Of a stretch of DNA of 18,566 bases, positions 13,206 through 18,566 are shown piece after piece. The position numbers and the translations under genes are program-made. Origin of the DNA: CAZEVY01 sp964515555 (GTDB taxonomy: Bacteria > Acidobacteriota > Terriglobia > Bryobacterales > Bryobacteraceae). Every line of letters starts with the position of its first letter. The first letter of the stretch is position 1. The DNA lies in NCBI GenBank assembly GCA_964515555.1, contig CAZEVY010000108.1:1-18566 (forward strand), read 5' to 3'. The notes under the pieces are model-generated. The model worked only from the letters and a program-made list of their open reading frames with translations, was not told the origin of the DNA and did not search any database.

Positions 13206-13649
13206 GTGCTTACGAGCGTACTGATCATTGCGATCTCGCTGGCGCTTTTACTGTACTGGTTTCGCTACTCCTGCTCGTTGATTCTGTCGACGGGCGCGGC
13301 AAGTGACTGCCGCTTGGAAGTGGCAGCGGCCAATCAGTTGAAGTTCCTGGAGGTTCAGGACTGCCTCGACACGGCTTCAGCGGCATCGTTCGATTCGCTG
13401 AAACGGTCGCTGGATCGCGATTATGAACTGGTAAATTACCTGCATCGGAGTGCGAAGCACTCGGAGGAGCCCGCGAACGTCGTGGAGCATTCCATGCTCC
13501 GCGCCGATTTCCATCTCATGCGGATCTGGTATCCGGTCGTGAAGCTGTTCTCGACCAGTCAGGCCAGGGCCGCCATAGACGAAATGGCGCAGATCGTCGG
13601 CCATCTCGCGGATTCCTTCGGGCAGAAAGCGACCAGCGCCGCGGCCTGA
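13206..13649 (+). CDS. Single-pass membrane protein of unknown function
   Basis: The 147-residue product begins at GTG 13206, with a weak AGGAA just upstream. Residues 1-28 are one hydrophobic helix (MLTSVLIIAISLALLLYWFR). The remainder is soluble and helical: AANQLKFLEVQDCLD, FDSLKRSLDRDYELVNYLHR and HSMLRADFHLMRIWYPVVKL, ending in an alanine-rich tail. Topology suggests an N-terminal anchor with a cytoplasmic helical domain. I believe similar proteins recur in Acidobacteriota genomes but cannot name a family. It has its own promoter and converges with the gene ending at 13664. Its DNA is less GC-rich than its neighbours. Confidence 0.72.
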   Translation: MLTSVLIIAISLALLLYWFRYSCSLILSTGAASDCRLEVAAANQLKFLEVQDCLDTASAASFDSLKRSLDRDYELVNYLHRSAKHSEEPANVVEHSMLRADFHLMRIWYPVVKLFSTSQARAAIDEMAQIVGHLADSFGQKATSAAA

Positions 13650-13663
13650 GCGCCTGGCGCCGG

Positions 13664-15241
13664 CTACTCGCCGAGCAGGCGTTGGTAGTGTCTCCCCATC
13701 CAGTAGGGAAGCAGGAAAAACGACCCGTCCTCTTCGCCGGCCCCGCCGTTGCCGCCGTCGGCCCGGAACGGATTGCTGTTCCACTTCATGACGGGACGCT
13801 CGTCCGGCGGCAGCAGACTCTTCGATTGCCGGCGCCCGAACCGGTCCGCCTCCCCTTCCCATTCGACGTCGCGCCGTCGTGAGTTGTCCACCGTCCACGT
13901 CACCATGTCGACCGGAATCCGATAGAGCGTGCGCGCCGCCGCCGCGATATCGGCCTCCGCGCGCGGCTTCCCCGCCAGGTAGATGAAGGTCCACAGCGGA
14001 TTGTCCTGCCGCCTCATGTTCTCCCACCACTGGTCGAGGGCCTCCCGATAGATCGCCGACAGCTTCGGGTCCTTCTCGTACTTCAGCAGCGGATAGAACG
14101 AGAGCGCCGCCAGTTCCTCGTCCGAGTAGTTAATCTCCTGGCGCAGTTCCTTCAGGCGCGCCGTCATCGCCGCATACTTCCCGTCGACCGCCCATTTCCG
14201 GTACGCCCGGTCGTACCTGGCGTCGCCCGTGACATGATGCGCCGTCTTGAGAAAGCTGAGCAGCTCGAGCGCGTTCAGCGGCGCGTCGGGCCGCCCGCGC
14301 GGCGTCCCGAAATACTCCGGCGACCAGCGGCCCCAGTAGGTCGGCTGCCCGTGGATGTCGGTGAGCGCCAGGTCGTTCTCCAGGATGTGGTCCATGATCC
14401 GCCCCGCCGTGGCCGCGATCCGCTTGCGCAGTCCCGGCTCCGGAATCAGATCCCAGGCCACCGAGAAAATATAAAAATGCCCGACGATCTCGTCGGAGCT
14501 TGTATCCGATTTCCACTCGTGCCGCCCGTCCGCCGTGCGATGCCAGGTCCCGCCGGGCGCGCGCCAGTCGCCCGTGCGGATGTACGACCGCGCCGGATAC
14601 CCCGGCCGCCCGGTAATCTGTTCCAGAAACAGCACCGCGTCGATCGATTTCTTCGCCGCCGCCAGCGCCTCCGCCGACTTCGTCACCGCGTACCGGTAGC
14701 AGGCGGCCGCCGCGTACATCGCCGTCCACAGACCGTCGTTGTCGCTCGGGTCCAGGCGATTCGACGAGACGTCGCCGGGCGTCGTCAACAGCGAATCGGC
14801 CACCAGCCCGTAGCGATCGTGCCGCTTGCGGATGCGATCCTCGAACAGCGCCGCCTTCTGCGCCAGCGTCATCGGACGCAGCTCGATCCGCGCGATCCCC
14901 GTGCGCGTGCGCGCCCACACGCCCGTCCCCGCCGCCACCACCCGCTGCACGTCGTCGTCCGGCAGGTAGCGCTTGCCCGCGAAGTACTGCACGCGATCCG
15001 CCGCCGCCCCGCGCGCCTGGTAACGGACCAGCCCGTGCGACGTCCCGATCCACACGGCCCCGTCGCTGGCCGCCGCGGCATCGTTCGCCTCGCCCGCCGG
15101 CAGCGGGCGCGCCAGCTCGAGCAGCGCCTTGGGAACCGACGGATCGCCGGCCTCGTGGAACGTCCGGAACTTCTGCGGATAGGGGACCAGCGTCACGGGC
15201 GCCGCCGCCGCCGCCAGCGCGAATATCAGGGGCGCGAGCAT
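13664..15241 (-). CDS. Secreted protein: short propeller segment plus helical-barrel domain
   Basis: The 525-residue protein starts at ATG 15241 with a signal peptide (MLAPLIFALAAAAAP). Residues about 55-120 hold two propeller-like repeats (SDGAVWIGTSHGLVRYQ and DDDVQRVVAAGTGVWART), like those of two-component-regulator propellers. From about 130 it is largely helical, with SNRLDPSDNDGLWTAMYAAA, YPARSYIRTGDW, GTWHRTADGRHEWKSDTSSD and TYWGRWSPEYFGTPRGRP. This resembles an alpha/alpha toroid of the kind used by glycan-active enzymes, but no catalytic pair is certain. Two repeats are too few for a propeller, so the N-terminus may be a remnant. The start overlaps the glutamine amidotransferase end by 16 bases, so they share a transcript. 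The function is unknown; polysaccharide work is a guess from fold and export. Confidence 0.8.
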   Translation of the reverse strand: MLAPLIFALAAAAAPVTLVPYPQKFRTFHEAGDPSVPKALLELARPLPAGEANDAAAASDGAVWIGTSHGLVRYQARGAAADRVQYFAGKRYLPDDDVQRVVAAGTGVWARTRTGIARIELRPMTLAQKAALFEDRIRKRHDRYGLVADSLLTTPGDVSSNRLDPSDNDGLWTAMYAAAACYRYAVTKSAEALAAAKKSIDAVLFLEQITGRPGYPARSYIRTGDWRAPGGTWHRTADGRHEWKSDTSSDEIVGHFYIFSVAWDLIPEPGLRKRIAATAGRIMDHILENDLALTDIHGQPTYWGRWSPEYFGTPRGRPDAPLNALELLSFLKTAHHVTGDARYDRAYRKWAVDGKYAAMTARLKELRQEINYSDEELAALSFYPLLKYEKDPKLSAIYREALDQWWENMRRQDNPLWTFIYLAGKPRAEADIAAAARTLYRIPVDMVTWTVDNSRRRDVEWEGEADRFGRRQSKSLLPPDERPVMKWNSNPFRADGGNGGAGEEDGSFFLLPYWMGRHYQRLLGE

Positions 15242-15900
15242 CCGACCAGTGTCGCCCATCTTCCGAAGACCGTGTGCGCCGCGCGATCCATTTCCTGCCG
15301 GTGCGCCCACGGGTCCACCGCGGCCGCGCCGCCGTCCTCCTTCACCCACGCCGCGATCGTCTCGGGCGTCGCCTCCAGGTGAAACTGGATCCCGTAGACG
15401 TTCGCCCCGTGGCGGAACGCCTGGTTCTCGCACGCCTCCGACCGCGCCAGCCGCGTCGCACCCGCCGGAATGTCGAAGGTCTCCTCGTGCCAGTGAAACA
15501 TCCACTCCGGCTGCGCCAGCCCCTCGAACAGCGGGTCGCCGCCGAGCCACCACACCGGACGCCACCCGATCTCCCGTTCCGGGTTCCGCCGCACGCGCGC
15601 CCCCAGCGTCCGCGCGACCATCTGCGCCCCCAGGCACAGCCCCAGCACCGGGACACCCCGCCTCAGCGCGTCCTCGATCAACTCATACCCCCGCCGCAAT
15701 ACCCCCTCGTCGTTGGCAGACATAGACCCGCCCAACACCACCAGCCCGTCCGGCGCCCCCTCGCGGATCGCCACTCCCGCCGCCGCCAGAATCGCCCCCA
15801 ACCTCCCCGTCCCTACCTCCACCTCGTGCTGCACGACGCTTATCGTGGGGTGGCCCCCCAAGGCCGCACCGAACCTCCCGGCCCCGCCTACGGTCGTCAT
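15226..15900 (-). CDS. Class I glutamine amidotransferase-like protein
   Basis: The 224-residue protein has the class I amidotransferase triad: nucleophile Cys89 in VLGLCLGAQMVA, and His174/Glu176 in YGIQFHLEATPE. Other matching parts are DGLVVLGGSMSANDE and WRPVWW. It resembles the GMP-synthase-like stand-alone group (YfeJ/GuaA-like), which lacks a synthetase partner domain. Some members act as gamma-glutamyl hydrolases, so the substrate cannot be set. The N-terminal 16 residues (MTTVGGAGRFGAALGG) precede the usual first strand (TISVVQHE), but ATG 15900 is supported by a TATTCT hexamer six bases upstream. It overlaps the secreted protein by 16 bases and is divergent from the response-regulator gene. 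Confidence 0.92.
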   Translation of the reverse strand: MTTVGGAGRFGAALGGHPTISVVQHEVEVGTGRLGAILAAAGVAIREGAPDGLVVLGGSMSANDEGVLRRGYELIEDALRRGVPVLGLCLGAQMVARTLGARVRRNPEREIGWRPVWWLGGDPLFEGLAQPEWMFHWHEETFDIPAGATRLARSEACENQAFRHGANVYGIQFHLEATPETIAAWVKEDGGAAAVDPWAHRQEMDRAAHTVFGRWATLVGCSRP

Positions 15901-15906
15901 CCCCCC

Positions 15907-15912
15907 AGAATA
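15907..15912 (-). promoter_or_regulatory. -10 box of the glutamine amidotransferase gene
   Basis: TATTCT on the minus strand, then GGGGGG, then ATG 15900. The six-base spacing equals that at the sulfatase and TPR genes. The G run is not a normal ribosome-binding site. Confidence 0.5.
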
Positions 15913-15971
15913 AGCATTACCAACCCTAACCGACCCACCCGCCAGCGCCGATAAGCGAATTAGCGGATATC

Positions 15972-16881
<910 letters not shown>

Positions 16882-16981
16882 NNNNNNNNNNNNNNNNNNN
16901 NNNNNNNNNNNNNNNNNNNNNNNNNNNNNNNNNNNNNNNNNNNNNNNNNNNNNNNNNNNNNNNNNNNNNNNNNNNNNNNNN
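16882..16981. other. Assembly gap of 100 N
   Basis: A run of exactly 100 N, the usual placeholder for a scaffold join of unknown length. It removes the 3' ends of the convergent cyclase and phosphodiesterase genes. The real distance may differ and could hold further genes; any reading frame running through it is artificial. Confidence 0.99.
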
Positions 16982-18525
16982 CACACGTCGGCGCCGTTCG
17001 GTCCGCCGAAGCCCAGCCGCTCGGCGTCCTCCCGCGACTCGTAGATCGCCCGCACCACCGGCCGCCCGTCCGCGTCCACGATCCCGCGCAGCGCCGCGAC
17101 CACGCGCTCCAGCACCGCCGCGCGATCCTCCGGCCGCACGATTCCGCCCTTCCAGTCCGTCGTATTCACCAGGATGCAGTGGCGAACGTGCACCGCCTTG
17201 CTCCTTGCCGGGTCGACGCCGCCGTCGCCCTCCACCTCGAGCAGCCCCGCCCGCCGCAGCGCGGCGTTCACCGCGACCTGGTGCGTCACCGCCGCCATCC
17301 CGTGATCGCTGACGAAGATCAGGTGGTCGCGCGCGCCGGCCTCGGCCGTGTACGCCGCCACTAGCCGGTCGACGATCGCGTAGCCCCAGCGGCGGAATTC
17401 GTTGTATCTCGCTCCCCAACCCAGCCAGTTATGTTCGAATTCATCGGGCAGACTCAAGTACCCAAGGAGTAATTCCGGCGCATAGCGCGACAGGTACCAG
17501 CGCGCATGCCGGATCGCCTGCCGCGTCACCAGTTCCGCGGCCTCCAGGTACCTCCGCTCGGCGACCCCCTCGCCGCCCTTCCACAGCGGCGTCCCCAGCT
17601 CGAACGGGTCCCGCACCAGCAGGCGCCCCGGACCGTTGCCGATGAACCCGCCCGCCTCGCGCAACAGCCGCCGCGCGATCTCGCGCCCGTCCTCCGCGCC
17701 ACGATGAATCCCCAGCTCGTGAATGGCCGACTGGTAGAGCAGGAAATCGCCGCCCGCCTCCGCCTCGAACAACCGGAAGTAGACGGCCGCCGCGGCCCCC
17801 TCGGCCTCGACGTACAGTCCTTCGCTGAAGTGCCGCGCCAGCTCGCGCCCTCGCGGCGGCCCCGATTCGAGCGCCGCACGGCGCGCCACCACCGCCCCGC
17901 CGCCTCCCTCCGCCGATATCGTCATCGCCCCGTGCACGAGTCTCCCGCGAAACGCGAACGGCCCCGCCGTCCATCGATAGCATCGCGCCCCGGCCCCGCA
18001 GGCCTCCTCGACGGCGTTCCCGCGCCGGATCGCGCGATGCGGAGCCAGCAGCCGCGTCTGGTAGCCGTTCGCCACCAGCGGCGGAACCCGCAATCCCGCA
18101 CCCACGCTCGCCGCCGTGAAGGGAAACGCCTGCGGGACCTGCGCCGCCACTGCCATCCGCCCCTGCCGGCCCGCCGCCACCCATAGCGGTTCCGCGCGCA
18201 GACCGTCGGACCGGTAGCCGTTCGCCCGCTCCAGGAAGGTGTGATCCCTTCGCGGCGTCATCGGCATCCAGTTGCCCGCGATTCCGTTGACGTCGCCCCA
18301 GGCGCCCGTGTACATGGCCGCGTGGCTGTTGGCGGTGGTGCTGGGGAAGTGCGGCGTCACGCCGCGCGACTCGACGCCTCGCCGCGCGATCGCCCGCAGC
18401 GCGGTCATCTCCCGGGCCGCCGGATCTTCGGCGAAGGCCCGGCGCCCCATCCCGTCGAGACTCACGACGATGACCCGCTGCGCCGGGAGCGTCGAGACGG
18501 CGAGCAGAGCGGCGATGACGCGCAT
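16982..18525 (-). CDS. Type I phosphodiesterase/nucleotide pyrophosphatase (alkaline phosphatase superfamily), C-terminus lost in gap
   Basis: 514 residues are visible from ATG 18525, beginning with a signal (MRVIAALLAVSTLPAQ). The core motifs are RVIVVSLDGMG (metal Asp24), HFPSTTANSHAAMYTG with the likely nucleophile Thr64, GIAGNWM, a metal block LSLPDEFEHNWLGWG, and LIFVSDHGMAAVTH. These are the metal and nucleophile sites of the NPP family of secreted phosphodiesterases. The normal HGI after the nucleophile is NGI here, a mild departure. Length before the gap is already near the family maximum, so little is missing. It is convergent with the cyclase gene. Substrate could be a nucleotide or a phosphodiester lipid. 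Confidence 0.92.
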
Positions 18526-18550
18526 CGACCCTACAGTGTGCCACGGTCCT

Positions 18551-18566
18551 GGTGGGGCCACGCTCC
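18551..18566 (+). repeat. Partial second copy of the REP-like element at window edge
   Basis: GGTGGGGCCACGCTCC matches 7455-7470 with one difference. The hairpin's second arm would lie beyond the window. It sits upstream of the phosphodiesterase start. Confidence 0.6.

Noticed and set aside
14234..15382. Plus-strand 382-codon open frame opposite the secreted protein
   Set aside because: Arg/His/Pro-rich antisense translation with no domain; typical high-GC shadow.
15242..15637. Upstream extension of the secreted propeller protein
   Set aside because: It overlaps the amidotransferase's catalytic region in another frame; the signal peptide at ATG 15241 marks the true start.
15841..15860. GTGGGGTGGCCCCCC as another copy of the REP-like element
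   Set aside because: It lacks the CTCCAG hairpin core and lies in conserved amidotransferase codons; similarity is only in the G/C runs.
16882..17312. Continuation of the cyclase frame through the N run
   Set aside because: The frame after the gap is antisense to the phosphodiesterase and is meaningless across bases of unknown number.

Overview
This is GC-rich bacterial DNA whose gene content points to the Acidobacteriota, most likely a Solibacter/Bryobacter-type soil lineage. The grounds are a PadR regulator coupled to a small protein with a permease-prefix-like start, several Tat-exported hydrolases, a DUF1080 protein, a Uma2 nuclease and a propeller-containing secreted protein. This placement is inference from gene families, not from a marker phylogeny. 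The window is a metagenome- or draft-like scaffold piece: it opens inside recA, has a run of 100 N at 16882-16981, and ends just inside a repeat.

Layout. 1-1516: end of recA, then HU and, convergently, a small tatA gene, with a shared bidirectional terminator between them. 1773-2616: a PadR regulator with a perfect 25-bp palindrome at its start, overlapping a four-helix membrane protein. 2641-4878: uvrC (minus) and an exported TPR protein (plus), divergent from a 15-bp segment. 4742-5610: a two-gene minus-strand operon of a truncated HU-like protein and a TIR-domain protein. 5829-6014: a tiny exported Lys/Gly-repeat protein. 6078-9864: an overlapping operon of exported sulfatase, esterase and amidase. 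9881-11303: Uma2 nuclease and a Tat-type metallophosphoesterase, convergent. 11339-13649: DUF1080 protein, tRNA-Arg(TCG), zinc-ribbon protein, CYTH phosphatase/cyclase and a membrane-anchored unknown. 13664-15900: class I glutamine amidotransferase and a secreted propeller/helical-barrel protein, overlapping. 15972-16881: a PleD-like response regulator-diguanylate cyclase cut by the gap. 16982-18525: a phosphodiesterase/alkaline-phosphatase family protein, also cut by the gap.

How it fits together. Much of the window encodes exported breakdown enzymes (sulfatase, esterase, amidase, DUF1080, phosphodiesterase, metallophosphoesterase). Three carry twin-arginine signals and tatA is nearby, as expected for a polymer-degrading soil bacterium. 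Housekeeping DNA functions (recA, HU, uvrC) are interspersed.

The most unusual parts are: (a) the mini-HU/TIR operon, where both proteins carry the same HU-like turn and the TIR protein has a candidate NADase glutamate; (b) several genes whose -10-like hexamer sits 6-8 bases before the start codon, suggesting leaderless transcripts, including a uvrC/TPR pair in which each -10 box overlaps the other gene's start; and (c) a REP-like double hairpin that forms part of the esterase's N-terminus, with a second partial copy at the window's right edge.
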